Positions 8,152 through 17,068 of a stretch of 64,000 nucleotides of DNA are shown in pieces; within the stretch, counting starts at the first letter, position 1; the number at the start of each line of letters is the position of its first letter. The notes below the pieces were generated by a model. The model saw only the letters and a list, made by a program, of their open reading frames with translations, was not told the DNA's origin and made no database searches. The stretch spans positions 434,001 through 498,000 of the forward strand of contig CAWJBD010000001.1 of assembly GCA_963841045.1 (NCBI GenBank). The letters are read 5' to 3'. Made by a program: the position numbers and the translations under genes. The DNA is from Aalborgiella sp963841045 (GTDB lineage: Bacteria; Pseudomonadota; Gammaproteobacteria; Burkholderiales; Burkholderiaceae_C).

Positions 8152-8484
8152 ATGTCAGACACCCAAACCCGCATTGACCAATTGGTTAAATCAAACGACG
8201 TTGTGCTTTTCATGAAAGGCAGCGCCAGCTTTCCGCAATGCGGCTTCTCCGGTCGTGCAATTCAAATTTTGAAAGCCTGCGGTGTGGACACCAAAGGCAT
8301 CCAAACTGTCAATGTGTTGGAAGACGACGCCGTACGACAAGGCATCAAGGAATACAGCAACTGGCCTACCATTCCGCAACTTTACGTCAAAGGCGAATTC
8401 ATTGGTGGCTCTGACATCATGATGGAAATGTACGAAAACGGCGAATTGGTGAAAGCTTTGGGCACAACACCTCCTTCTGCTTAA
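8152..8484 (+). CDS. grxD: Monothiol glutaredoxin, Grx4 type
   Basis: A 110-residue CGFS-type glutaredoxin that binds and delivers [2Fe-2S] clusters with glutathione. The active-site motif is in FPQCGFSGRAIQIL; WPTIPQLYVKGEFIGGSDI carries the cis-Pro and glutathione-binding residues. I chose the ATG at 8152, which has GGAG at good spacing, over an upstream open extension. Gene order prmC-grxD is common in Burkholderiales. Confidence 0.95.
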   Translation: MSDTQTRIDQLVKSNDVVLFMKGSASFPQCGFSGRAIQILKACGVDTKGIQTVNVLEDDAVRQGIKEYSNWPTIPQLYVKGEFIGGSDIMMEMYENGELVKALGTTPPSA

Positions 8485-8507
8485 ATCGGCAAAGCGCATC
8501 GAACACC

Positions 8508-9239
8508 ATGACTCAAACCCACTTCGGTTTCAAAACCGTCAACGAACAAGACAAAGCCAGCCACGTGCGTGGTGTGTTTGATTCTGTTGCGCCCAAATAC
8601 GACATCATGAACGATTTGATGTCGATGGGCTTACACCGCGCTTGGAAGGCCTATACCGTGATGGTGGCCAATGCACAAGAAGGCTCACAAGTTTTGGATA
8701 TTGCCGGCGGCACTGGTGATTTGGCTTTGGCATTTGCCAAAAAGGTGGGCAAAACTGGTCAAGTGGTGCACACAGACATCAATGAAGCCATGTTGCGCGA
8801 AGGGCGCAATCGCTTGATTAATGCGGGTGTTGTCTTACCTACGTTTGTTTGCGATGCTGAAAAGCTGCCTTTCCCCAGCAATCATTTTGATGTGGTGACA
8901 GTGGCATTTGGGCTGCGCAACATGACGCACAAAGACATTGCATTGAAAGAGATGAACCGGGTGCTTAAACCCAATGGCAAGCTTTTGGTGCTGGAGTTTT
9001 CTAAAGTGGCCAAGCCCCTCTCCAAAATATACGATTGGTACTCGTTCAAAATCTTACCGCAGTTGGGTAAGTTTGTAGCGGGAGATGACGCCAGCTACCG
9101 CTATCTGGCTGAATCCATTCGCATGCACCCCAGCCAAGAAGAATTGAAAACCATCATGAAAACGGCAGGCTTTGGCCATGTTGATATCCACAACATGACA
9201 GGCGGCGTAGTGGCCTTGCATGTTGGAATCAAGTGCTAA
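8508..9239 (+). CDS. ubiE: Ubiquinone/menaquinone biosynthesis C-methyltransferase
   Basis: SAM-dependent C-methyltransferase of ubiquinone and menaquinone synthesis, 243 residues. Family marks are VFDSVAPKYDIMNDLMSMGL near the N-terminus, the SAM motif VLDIAGGTGDLALAF, VAFGLRNMTHKD, and the C-terminal MTGGVVALHVG. ubiJ and ubiB lie about 3 kb further on the same strand, an arrangement close to the common ubiE-ubiJ-ubiB grouping, here interrupted by the pirin/LysR pair. Confidence 0.96.
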   Translation: MTQTHFGFKTVNEQDKASHVRGVFDSVAPKYDIMNDLMSMGLHRAWKAYTVMVANAQEGSQVLDIAGGTGDLALAFAKKVGKTGQVVHTDINEAMLREGRNRLINAGVVLPTFVCDAEKLPFPSNHFDVVTVAFGLRNMTHKDIALKEMNRVLKPNGKLLVLEFSKVAKPLSKIYDWYSFKILPQLGKFVAGDDASYRYLAESIRMHPSQEELKTIMKTAGFGHVDIHNMTGGVVALHVGIKC

Positions 9240-9251
9240 TAGATTGATTTG

Positions 9252-9950
9252 TTACCGTAAAACAAATACCAGCACTTCGGCGTCAACGGCATCTGTGATG
9301 TGCACAGCTTGCTCGTTGACTAACTTGGCCGCATCTCCTGTTCTAAGCACAACACCGTTGACTTTCAACTCGCCACGCACGAGGTGAACGTAGCTCTTGT
9401 GATTGGTCTCTAATGCCAAACTGGCCGCTTCACCGCTATCGAATAATCCTGCATACAAATCAGCATTCGCATGAATCGTGACTGAGCCGTCTGCGCCTGT
9501 GGATGAGGCAACCAGTTTCAGTTTGCCTTGCTTGTCTGCATTTGCAAAGGTTTTTTGCTCGTAGCTGGGGCTGATACCGCTGATATTTGGCTCTATCCAA
9601 ATTTGCAAAAAATGCGTCTCTTGATCTTTTGCATGGTTGAATTCGCTGTGTTGCACGCCTGTTCCAGCACTCATTCGTTGTACATCACCTGGTGGTATGC
9701 CTTTGACATTGCCTATGCTGTCTTTATGCGCCAAATTACCGCTGAGCACGTAGCTGATGATTTCCATGTCACTGTGGCCGTGTGTGCCAAAACCCATGCC
9801 GGGTGCAATGCGGTCTTCGTTAATGACTCGCAAATTACCAAAACCCATGTGTTCCGCGTCGTAATAGCCTGCAAATGAAAACGAGTGGTAGCTTTTCAAC
9901 CACCCATGATCAGCATAACCGCGCTCTTGTGATTTTCTAATCGTGATCAT
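9252..9950 (-). CDS. Pirin family protein (YhhW-like)
   Basis: Bicupin of 232 residues. FGTHGHSDMEIISYVLSGNL supplies the His-x-His pair and MSAGTGVQHSEFN the remaining His and Glu of the metal site described for E. coli YhhW, which can act as a quercetin 2,3-dioxygenase in vitro. Physiological role unknown. The start at 9950 (MITIRKSQERGYADHGWLKS) has GGAGAA eight bases upstream; the open frame before it is not conserved. Divergent from a LysR gene, which probably regulates it. Confidence 0.9.
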   Translation of the reverse strand: MITIRKSQERGYADHGWLKSYHSFSFAGYYDAEHMGFGNLRVINEDRIAPGMGFGTHGHSDMEIISYVLSGNLAHKDSIGNVKGIPPGDVQRMSAGTGVQHSEFNHAKDQETHFLQIWIEPNISGISPSYEQKTFANADKQGKLKLVASSTGADGSVTIHANADLYAGLFDSGEAASLALETNHKSYVHLVRGELKVNGVVLRTGDAAKLVNEQAVHITDAVDAEVLVFVLR

Positions 9951-10097
9951 CGGTGTTCTCCATTGAAAATGTTTGCTCAATTTTTACCGTCTGCCAACCT
10001 TGCAGCACTTACTTGGACTTTATCGTGGATTTCACACGTTGTGGTATTTGTATTTTGATGGCATCATTCAATCTATTTGAATTAAACGCAACAACCC

Positions 10098-11042
10098 ATG
10101 CAAAATCCACGCGATGTACTGACGCCAGAATCTTTAGAAATGCTGCAACAGATAGCGCAAACTGGCAGCTTTGCAGCCGCAGCACGACAACACCATTTGG
10201 TACCCAGTGCTTTGACTTACCGAGTAAGACAAATCGAGGACGCATTGGACGTGCTGTTGTTTGATCGTAGCTCACGCAACGCCAAACTCACTGTTGCCGG
10301 TCAAGAATTGCTGCGTGAAGGCACCAGAATATTGGCAGATTTAGATGCCATCGCACACCGGGTCAAACGCGTTGCTACGGGATGGGAACCTCAGTTAACC
10401 ATCGCTGTGGACAGCATCATTTCACAAGCCACTGTAATGGAACTGTGCGATGCATTCTTTGCGCAGTTCAATGGCGAAACTCCGCCGACTCAGATCAAAC
10501 TTCGCGATGAGGCTTTGTCGGGCACCTTAGCTGCTTTGACAACTGGACAGGCCGATTTGGCCTTGGGCGTCGCGGCAGAAGCTGGTGCTACGCCAGGCAT
10601 TTTGTACAAGCCTTTGGACACGCAAAGTTTTGTTTACGCTATCGCACCACATCACCCTTTGGCCAATGCAAAAGAACCCTTGAGTGATGCAACTTTGCTG
10701 CAAAACCGAGTGGTTGCAGTTGCAGATTCAATTCAACGTGGTGCTGGACTCAGCTTTGGCATATTGGGCGGGCAAGATGTGTTCACTGTGGCTTCCATGA
10801 ATGCAAAACTTGACGCACAGTTACGCGGTTTAGGTGGCGGATTCTTGCCAGAAAGCATGGCCAGACCCTACATTGAAACGGGTCGTTTGGTTCACAAAAA
10901 AGTGGCTCGACCTGAGCGCGTTGTGCGCGTGGGCTATGCATGGCGCGCGGCCCCCAACGTAGAGCTAGGTCGTGCACTCATGTGGTGGCTTGCACAACTC
11001 GAAAGCAGCAAAACAACAGCTGCTCTCTTGCATCGACACTGA
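10098..11042 (+). CDS. LysR family transcriptional regulator
   Basis: A 314-residue regulator with an N-terminal winged helix: LEMLQQIAQTGSFAAAARQH, then VPSALTYRVRQIEDALDVLL and FDRSSRNAKLTVAGQELL. The C-terminal two-lobed effector domain begins near residue 90. LysR proteins usually bind the divergent promoter beside them, here the 147-base gap shared with the pirin gene, so pirin is the likely target. The effector is unknown. Confidence 0.92.
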   Translation: MQNPRDVLTPESLEMLQQIAQTGSFAAAARQHHLVPSALTYRVRQIEDALDVLLFDRSSRNAKLTVAGQELLREGTRILADLDAIAHRVKRVATGWEPQLTIAVDSIISQATVMELCDAFFAQFNGETPPTQIKLRDEALSGTLAALTTGQADLALGVAAEAGATPGILYKPLDTQSFVYAIAPHHPLANAKEPLSDATLLQNRVVAVADSIQRGAGLSFGILGGQDVFTVASMNAKLDAQLRGLGGGFLPESMARPYIETGRLVHKKVARPERVVRVGYAWRAAPNVELGRALMWWLAQLESSKTTAALLHRH

Positions 11043-11216
11043 TTGCTTTTGGTAGTGTGAAATCCAGTGTGTTGTTTTTTTACTTTCTAAACTTTAAAAA
11101 ACCTTATTTGACATGTGCCTATCTTGTGCACTCTTGAAATATCAACACATAAGCCCTATATTCAGTCGGTGTCGTTTGGGTCTTTGTACCTTACTATTTT
11201 TAACTTTGGAGTTTCT

Positions 11217-12212
11217 ATGAAACTGTGGTCTGCTGTTTTGGTCATCGCTTTTACGCTTACATCCTTGAATGCGGAGGCTGCGCGTCGCATGGGCGGTGGT
11301 GGTTCATTTGGCAAACAATCAAGCAATGTGACGCAGCGCAATAGCGCACCCACAGCGCCAGCACAAAACTCGGCTACCTCGGCTGCTAAGCCAGGCTCAC
11401 CCGCAGCTGCCCCCGCTGCAGCTGCACCTAAGAAACCTTGGGGTGCCATGTTAGGTGGTTTGGCCGCTGGTTTGGGATTGGCATGGCTAGCCAACTCTTT
11501 AGGGCTTGGTGGCGCATTCGGCAATATTCTGATGTTTGCCTTACTGGCCATGGGTGCATTGATGCTGTTCAATCTGTTCATGCGTTCACGCGCTAACAAG
11601 GGAGCCTCATCTGGCAATAACTACTCTTACCAAGGCGCTGGACCTGGCAGCGTAAAAGCCAGTGATGCTATCACCGCACGTCATTACAGCCCCAACAATG
11701 TGGGCAATGATGCCTCCGCTCGCCCTTGGGAGGGCAACACCACCAGCTTTGACTCTGGTAAATCGATGATCGGCTCCGGACTGTCATCTACTGGTGCTGG
11801 CGCATCCGCACTGTCAGGCTCACAAACTTGGGGAATTCCGGCAGATTTTGATACCACAGGCTTTTTAACTGCTGCCAAGCGTAACTTCGTCACTTTGCAA
11901 GATGCATGGGACAAGTCTGACATGGTGACCTTGCGCGGCATGATGACGGACGAAATGGCCGATGAAATTAAATCGCAATTGGCTGATCGAGGAACGTCGA
12001 CAAGCACTGAAAAAACCGATGTGGTGATGCTAGATGCGCAGCTTTTGGGCATTGAAGACACCGCTACCGAATACATGGCCAGCGTTGAATTCTCCGGCAT
12101 GATTCGTGAAGATGGCGCTGTGAGTCCTGCACCTTTCCGTGAAGTTTGGAACATGACCAAATCCAAATCGGGTGGCGGCTGGCTGGTTGCCGGTGTGCAG
12201 GCGATGCAATAA
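11217..12212 (+). CDS. Tim44-like domain membrane protein
   Basis: Protein of 331 residues with a signal-like N-terminus (MKLWSAVLVIAFTLTSLNAEA), a Gly/Ala/Pro-rich linker near 60-75, two adjacent hydrophobic stretches (roughly 80-120, GGLAAGLGLAWLANSLGLGG and ILMFALLAMGALMLF), and a C-terminal Tim44-like domain starting near FLTAAKRNFVTLQDAWDKSD. Bacterial Tim44-like proteins of this build often sit beside ubiE, ubiJ and ubiB in Burkholderiales; their role is not established. The ATG at 11217 has GGAG upstream; the frame is open further upstream without conserved sequence. Confidence 0.85.
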   Translation: MKLWSAVLVIAFTLTSLNAEAARRMGGGGSFGKQSSNVTQRNSAPTAPAQNSATSAAKPGSPAAAPAAAAPKKPWGAMLGGLAAGLGLAWLANSLGLGGAFGNILMFALLAMGALMLFNLFMRSRANKGASSGNNYSYQGAGPGSVKASDAITARHYSPNNVGNDASARPWEGNTTSFDSGKSMIGSGLSSTGAGASALSGSQTWGIPADFDTTGFLTAAKRNFVTLQDAWDKSDMVTLRGMMTDEMADEIKSQLADRGTSTSTEKTDVVMLDAQLLGIEDTATEYMASVEFSGMIREDGAVSPAPFREVWNMTKSKSGGGWLVAGVQAMQ

Positions 12213-12223
12213 ATTGTGTTGCT

Positions 12224-12259
12224 ACCGAACACTTCGGTCATTTGATTTCAGGAAATCAA
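12224..12259 (+). terminator. Two small hairpins after the Tim44-like gene
   Basis: ACCGAA/TTCGGT at 12224-12238 around a three-base loop, then TTGATTT/AAATCAA at 12242-12259. Together they lie between the Tim44-like stop and ubiJ. No T-run follows on the + strand, so they may slow or process the transcript rather than end it. Confidence 0.35.
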
Positions 12260-12305
12260 GAATCTGAAATTAAAAAAGGGCCAAAGTCGTGAATAATTGG
12301 GGACT

Positions 12306-12872
12306 ATGGAAACATCGTCCCCTTTTTCTTTTCTCAATAACCTGGCCAGCAGCATCACCAAGCTAGCAGGCAAAGTTCAGCCGCCAACATGGGTGGTCGA
12401 TGAATTGCATCAGCGACTGGTATTGTTACTCAACCATGTGTTGATGCAAGAACCTGAAGCCATGGCGCGTTTGGTCAGTGTGCAAGGACAAGTCATACGC
12501 GCACACTGGCGGCATTATTCACTGGGTTTGGTTGCCACGCCCGCTGGTTTACTCGACCGCGCCAATGTGAATGCAAAAGCAGATTTGAACCTGCGCCTAA
12601 CCGATGAATCTGGGAAACGCATTGTGCAAGAATTACTGGCTGGCAATAAACCTGCTCTGAGCATTGATGGCGATGTAGAACTCGCTGCGGTAATCAATTG
12701 GCTGGGTGAAAATGTTCGCTGGGACGTTGAAGAAGATATTGCTCGCATCGTGGGCGTCGCACCTGCCCATGCATTCGTAAGCTTGGTGACACAAGTCGGT
12801 GGTGTTTTACGAAGCTTTGTAGTCACCAAAATGCCCGATTCAACGAGCGCCAAAAACGGCAAAACAACATGA
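12306..12872 (+). CDS. ubiJ: Ubiquinone biosynthesis accessory factor UbiJ
   Basis: SCP2-domain lipid-binding protein of 188 residues, a member of the soluble Ubi complex that holds late ubiquinone intermediates. The N-terminal SCP2 part includes LLNHVLMQEPEAMARLVSV and IDGDVELAAVINWLGENVRW. The stop overlaps the ubiB start by four bases (ATGA), so the two are translationally coupled, and this order supports the name more than sequence alone. The ATG at 12306 was chosen over a TTG at 12297. Confidence 0.88.
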   Translation: METSSPFSFLNNLASSITKLAGKVQPPTWVVDELHQRLVLLLNHVLMQEPEAMARLVSVQGQVIRAHWRHYSLGLVATPAGLLDRANVNAKADLNLRLTDESGKRIVQELLAGNKPALSIDGDVELAAVINWLGENVRWDVEEDIARIVGVAPAHAFVSLVTQVGGVLRSFVVTKMPDSTSAKNGKTT

Positions 12873-14455
12873 GACGTTTGACGCGCGGTGCTTTCATCGT
12901 TTGGATCGTTTTTCGATACGGTCTTGATGAAATGGTGCTGTCCAGCTTCAAAAAACCGTGGCTCAACATGGTCACGCGCGTACTGTCGATAGGACGTAAC
13001 TTGTCTGCACCACGCGGACAACGCTTGCGGCAAGCGCTTGAGCGATTGGGGCCAATATTCGTCAAATTTGGTCAGGTTCTTTCAACCAGACGCGACCTGA
13101 TGCCGCTGGACATCGCGGATGAATTGGCCAAATTGCAAGATCGCGTGCCACCATTCGATTCAGCCATCGCCATTGCCAACATCGAAAAAGCATTCCGCAA
13201 ACCCTTGTCAGAAATTTTTATCAGTTTTGATGAAAAGCCCATCGCCAGCGCATCAGTTGCGCAAGTGCATTTTGCAAGCATTCGTGATAGAGAAGGACAA
13301 ATTCGCGAAGTTGCAGTGAAGGTTTTACGCCCAGATATGTTGCCTGTGATTGAAAAAGACCTGAGTTTGATGCACATGATGGCAGGCTGGGTGGAAACTT
13401 TAAGCACGGATGGTAAGCGTTTGAAACCTCGCGAAGTGGTGGCTGAGTTTGACCGACATTTACATGACGAGCTTGATCTCATTCGTGAAGCTTCCAGTGC
13501 TGCACAACTCAAACGCAACATGCAAGCGCACAGCAAAGGCAGCGATTTGGTTTTGATTCCGGACATGTACTGGGATTTTTGTCGGCCAGAAGTGCTCGTC
13601 ATGGAACGCATGAAAGGCGTACCCATCAACCAAACCGCCGTGTTGCGAGAAGCGGGCGTAGACTTTAAAAAACTGGCGCGTGATGGTGTCACCATTTTTT
13701 TTACGCAAGTTTTTCGCGATGGTTTTTTTCATGCCGACATGCACCCCGGCAATATCCAAGTCAGTTTAGAGCCTGCCACATTTGGACGCTACATCTTGTT
13801 GGACTTTGGCATCATTGGCAGTTTGACCAATGTTGACAAAGAGTACTTGGCACAAAACTTCACGGCGTTTTTCAGGCGCGATTACAAACGGGTGGCAGAG
13901 CTGCACATTGAATCTGGATGGGTGCCCAGAACCACACGCGTGGATGAGTTGGAATCTGCCATACGCGCAGTTTGCGAGCCATATTTTGACCGCCCTTTAA
14001 AGGAAATATCGTTGGGCATGGTGTTGATGCGCCTTTTTCAAACATCACGCCGTTTCCATGTTGAGATTCAACCCCAATTGGTTTTGCTACAAAAAACACT
14101 CCTCAACATTGAGGGATTAGGCCGCGACTTGGACCCTGATTTGGATTTATGGAGCACAGCAAAGCCATTTTTAGAAACTTGGATGATGGACCAGTTGGGT
14201 CCACAAAAGTTACTGGCTGAACTCAAAGCGCAAGCCCCACGTTATGCTAAATTGTTGCCTGATTTACCGATATTATTGGCCGACTTCTTGAAACACAGAA
14301 ACACTGATAACGCACAAGAAAACAACTTGTTGCAAAACTTGATTGTTGAACAGAAAAGAACCAACAAGCTGTTGCAAGGCATCATTTACAGCGGCATTGG
14401 TTTTGTACTAAGTTTGGCATTAATACAACTCTATTTGCGACTTCGTATATTTTAA
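12869..14455 (+). CDS. ubiB: Ubiquinone biosynthesis protein kinase-like ATPase UbiB
   Basis: A 528-residue UbiB/ADCK-family protein required for ubiquinone synthesis. The family's KxGQ motif is in VKFGQVLSTRRDLMP. Kinase-like elements follow: ASASVAQVHFA (Ala-rich loop), VAVKVLRPD (Lys), FFHADMHPGNIQV (catalytic loop) and LLDFGIIG (metal-binding Asp). The C-terminus, IIYSGIGFVLSLALIQLYL, is a membrane anchor, as in other UbiB proteins. Full length. A clear terminator follows at 14476-14505. Confidence 0.97.
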   Translation: MRRLTRGAFIVWIVFRYGLDEMVLSSFKKPWLNMVTRVLSIGRNLSAPRGQRLRQALERLGPIFVKFGQVLSTRRDLMPLDIADELAKLQDRVPPFDSAIAIANIEKAFRKPLSEIFISFDEKPIASASVAQVHFASIRDREGQIREVAVKVLRPDMLPVIEKDLSLMHMMAGWVETLSTDGKRLKPREVVAEFDRHLHDELDLIREASSAAQLKRNMQAHSKGSDLVLIPDMYWDFCRPEVLVMERMKGVPINQTAVLREAGVDFKKLARDGVTIFFTQVFRDGFFHADMHPGNIQVSLEPATFGRYILLDFGIIGSLTNVDKEYLAQNFTAFFRRDYKRVAELHIESGWVPRTTRVDELESAIRAVCEPYFDRPLKEISLGMVLMRLFQTSRRFHVEIQPQLVLLQKTLLNIEGLGRDLDPDLDLWSTAKPFLETWMMDQLGPQKLLAELKAQAPRYAKLLPDLPILLADFLKHRNTDNAQENNLLQNLIVEQKRTNKLLQGIIYSGIGFVLSLALIQLYLRLRIF

Positions 14456-14475
14456 GTAGCACCTTTTAGCTGGCT

Positions 14476-14505
14476 GTGATTTCGTTTAGTAAAATCACGT
14501 TTTTT
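14476..14505 (+). terminator. Rho-independent terminator after ubiB
   Basis: GTGATTT at 14476-14482 pairs perfectly with AAATCAC at 14492-14498 around a nine-base loop and is followed by G and six T. It ends the ubi transcript 20 bases after the ubiB stop and 17 bases before the symporter start. Confidence 0.75.
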
Positions 14506-14522
14506 CTACGGAGACTACAGCA

Positions 14523-15968
14523 GTGAATACACTTATTGTTTTCGTAGCAGTATATTTGGCTTGTACGATTACCATTGGCCTCATTGCTGCACGACGCGTA
14601 AAAAATTCCACCGACTACATTTTGGCAGGCAGAAGTCTGCCTTTGTACATGAATGTTACCACAGTGTTTGCTACTTGGTTTGGAGCTGAAACCGTTTTAT
14701 CCATTTCTGCAACGTTTGCGCGTGATGGCTTAGTCGGCATTCCCGGAGATCCATTTGGTGCAACGCTTTGCTTGGTATTGGCTGCTGTTCTTTTTGCCAA
14801 GTTGTTTTACCGAATGAATTTGCTGACGATTGGTGATTTCTATAAACAACGCTATGGAAAAACCATCGAAGTCATGACCAGTTTGGCAATTGTTGTGTCT
14901 TACTTAGGCTGGACATCAGCGCAGTTAACTGCCCTTGGCTTGGTTATTTTTGCGTTGTCAGGGGGTGCCTTAACGTTTACGCAAGCCATATTGTTGGGTG
15001 CTTTGATTGTGTTGTTGTACACCATTTTTGGTGGCATGTGGTCCGTTGCCTTTACCGACTTATTTCAAACCATCATTATCATGATCGGTCTGAGTGTGAT
15101 TGCCGTGCTGGTGGGTGATTTGGCAGGTGGGCCAGCGAAAGTCATCGCGCAAGCTTCTGCAGAAGGTAAATTCAATTGGATGCCTGAAGATAGCAAAGGG
15201 TGGTGGGCAATGGCTGGGGCATTTTTTGCATTCGCTTTTGGTTCTATCCCTCAGCAGGATGTGTTTCAGCGAATGACCAGTGCAAAAGACGAAAAAACAG
15301 CTGTGCGTGGCACCGTTATTGGCGCTTTGCTCTATTTTTGCTTTGCCTTTATTCCTATTTTTATCGCTTATGCAGCCTTGGTTGCCGACACTGGTTTATT
15401 GGCACTGTTTAATTCTGAAGATGGCAGAGAAATCCAGCGCATATTACCTGACTTGGTCTTAGGCAAAATGCCCCTATGGGCGCAAGTGATGTTTTTTGGC
15501 GCCCTGTTGTCAGCCATTCTTTCTACGGCCAGTGGCGCGATCTTGGCGCCCACGTCATTGTTCACTGAAAATGTGCTGCGACCATTTGCACCGAAAATGA
15601 ACGACAAGCTTTTCTTGATGACATTGCGCATTATTTTGGTTACCTTTACAGCATTTGCATTGTTGTTTGCTCTGAATAGCAAGAGCACCATGTATGAGAT
15701 GGTACAAAACGCCTACAACGTCACCTTGGTTGGGGCATTTATTCCGCTACTTGCAGGTGCATACTGGAAGCGTGCAACCACGCAAGGCGCATTATTTTCT
15801 GCAGTCGGTGGGGTGACGATTTGGCTGTTCATGCATTTCACAGCGAGCGATGCATTGATTCCCGCCAATTTAGTGGGTTTGGCAGCGTCATTTATCTTGA
15901 TGATAATTGGCAGTTTAGCTCCGCAAATAATTGAAGATAAAAGCCAACCGCTTCAATCCAAGCATTAG
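14523..15968 (+). CDS. Sodium:solute symporter family protein
   Basis: Inner-membrane protein of 481 residues with about 13 hydrophobic segments. NSTDYILAGRSLPLY and TWFGAETVLSISATFARDG are typical of the SSS (sodium:solute symporter) family, which includes proline, pantothenate and acetate carriers. The substrate is not readable from the sequence. It starts with GTG at 14523, with GGAG about ten bases upstream. It follows a strong terminator, so it probably has its own promoter or depends on readthrough. Confidence 0.88.
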   Translation: MNTLIVFVAVYLACTITIGLIAARRVKNSTDYILAGRSLPLYMNVTTVFATWFGAETVLSISATFARDGLVGIPGDPFGATLCLVLAAVLFAKLFYRMNLLTIGDFYKQRYGKTIEVMTSLAIVVSYLGWTSAQLTALGLVIFALSGGALTFTQAILLGALIVLLYTIFGGMWSVAFTDLFQTIIIMIGLSVIAVLVGDLAGGPAKVIAQASAEGKFNWMPEDSKGWWAMAGAFFAFAFGSIPQQDVFQRMTSAKDEKTAVRGTVIGALLYFCFAFIPIFIAYAALVADTGLLALFNSEDGREIQRILPDLVLGKMPLWAQVMFFGALLSAILSTASGAILAPTSLFTENVLRPFAPKMNDKLFLMTLRIILVTFTAFALLFALNSKSTMYEMVQNAYNVTLVGAFIPLLAGAYWKRATTQGALFSAVGGVTIWLFMHFTASDALIPANLVGLAASFILMIIGSLAPQIIEDKSQPLQSKH

Positions 15969-16012
15969 CCAAGATTTTGAGGGGTGGAATTAGGCTAGAT
16001 GGCACTTCTAGC

Positions 16013-16050
16013 TTGAGTCTTAGCTCTTACACTTATAATCTTAGGCTAAG
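16013..16050 (+). promoter_or_regulatory. Possible promoter with overlapping palindrome ahead of the zinc-ribbon gene
   Basis: TTGAGT (16013-16018) and a consensus TATAAT (16034-16039) are 15 bases apart, shorter than ideal. The perfect dyad CTTAGGCTAAG (16040-16050) lies where transcription would begin, a typical operator position. It would drive the fmdB-DUF502-aspS run. Prediction by eye only. Confidence 0.4.
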
Positions 16051-16087
16051 TAAATTTTCTTGCGTTTTAATTGCGCAAAACACCTCT

Positions 16088-16366
16088 ATGCCAATATACG
16101 CCTATAAATGCGACGCTTGCGGTCACGCCAAAGACGTATTGCAAAAAATGTCTGACCCATTGCTAACAGATTGTCCAGCCTGTGGCCAAGCCACGTTTAA
16201 AAAACAACTCACTGCTTCAGGTTTTCAACTGAAGGGCACGGGTTGGTACGCGACCGATTTCAAAGGTAGCCCCAATACCAGCAGTACTGCACCCAGCTCT
16301 TCCAGTTCGGCGCCTGCAGCAGCTTGTGCCAGCTGCCCTGCTGCACCATCTTCAGAAAGCGCTTGA
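16088..16366 (+). CDS. FmdB-type zinc-ribbon protein
   Basis: A 92-residue protein starting MPIYAYKCDACGHAKDVLQK. Two CxxC pairs (CDACG and CPACG) form the zinc ribbon of the FmdB/CxxC-CxxC-SSSS family, and the C-terminus is the usual Ser/Ala/Pro-rich low-complexity tail. The function is unknown; the original FmdB was proposed as a regulator. The stop overlaps the next start (TGATG), so it is coupled to the DUF502 gene. The start was set at the Met before PIYAYKC, the conserved beginning of the family. Confidence 0.9.
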   Translation: MPIYAYKCDACGHAKDVLQKMSDPLLTDCPACGQATFKKQLTASGFQLKGTGWYATDFKGSPNTSSTAPSSSSSAPAAACASCPAAPSSESA

Positions 16367-16992
16367 TGCTGTCAAACTTGCGCAAATGGATGTTTGCCGG
16401 TTTGCTGGTGATTGTGCCTGTCGCCATCACGATCTGGTTGATTGAGTGGATGCTCAGCACGCTGGATAAAACATTGCTCATCTTGCCTGAAGCTTGGCAT
16501 CCTGACAAGTTATTAGGATTCCATATTCCGGGTTTTGGACTGATTTTGGCAGTCATCAGTTTGCTGATTGTGGGTGCTGCAGCCAGCAACTTCTTGGGTA
16601 AAAAAGTAGTTGTCTGGGGTGATGCCGTATTGCACCGCATACCAGTCGTTCGCTCCATTTACTCCAGTGTTAAACAAGTATCAGATACATTGTTCTCAGA
16701 AAATGGCAATGCTTTTCGCAAAGCTGTCATGATCGAGTGGCCAAGACCCAATGTGTGGACGATTGCTTTTGTTACCGGCAAACCCAATGGTGAACTGTTA
16801 AAGCACCTCAAAGATGATTTTGTGAGCATTTATGTGCCTACTACACCGAATCCAACGGGCGGCTACTTTGTTTTGCTGAAAATGAGCGACTGCATCGAGT
16901 TGGACATGAGCGTGGATGAAGCGCTGAAATACATCGTGTCGATGGGTGTTGTTTCGCCAAAGATCATGCCCATCAAGGCAGACAAAATATAG
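16366..16992 (+). CDS. DUF502 family membrane protein
   Basis: Protein of 208 residues with two N-terminal membrane helices (about residues 8-28 and 60-82) and a C-terminal soluble domain, typical of DUF502. Family-like segments are LHRIPVVRSIYSSVKQVSDT and VPTTPNPTGGYFVLL. The role is unknown. The gene overlaps the stop of the zinc-ribbon gene by one base and precedes aspS, a trio that is widely conserved in Burkholderiales. Confidence 0.9.
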   Translation: MLSNLRKWMFAGLLVIVPVAITIWLIEWMLSTLDKTLLILPEAWHPDKLLGFHIPGFGLILAVISLLIVGAAASNFLGKKVVVWGDAVLHRIPVVRSIYSSVKQVSDTLFSENGNAFRKAVMIEWPRPNVWTIAFVTGKPNGELLKHLKDDFVSIYVPTTPNPTGGYFVLLKMSDCIELDMSVDEALKYIVSMGVVSPKIMPIKADKI

Positions 16993-17068
16993 GCGCAGCA
17001 CCAGCAAATCATTCAAATCTAACAACCTCAATTATTTATCTATCGTTTTCAACCTGAGTAATTCAAAA

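Noticed and set aside
16946..17068. N-terminal extension of AspRS
   Set aside because: The extra residues are basic, unlike the family, and overlap the DUF502 gene; the conserved start is at 17069 or 17075.
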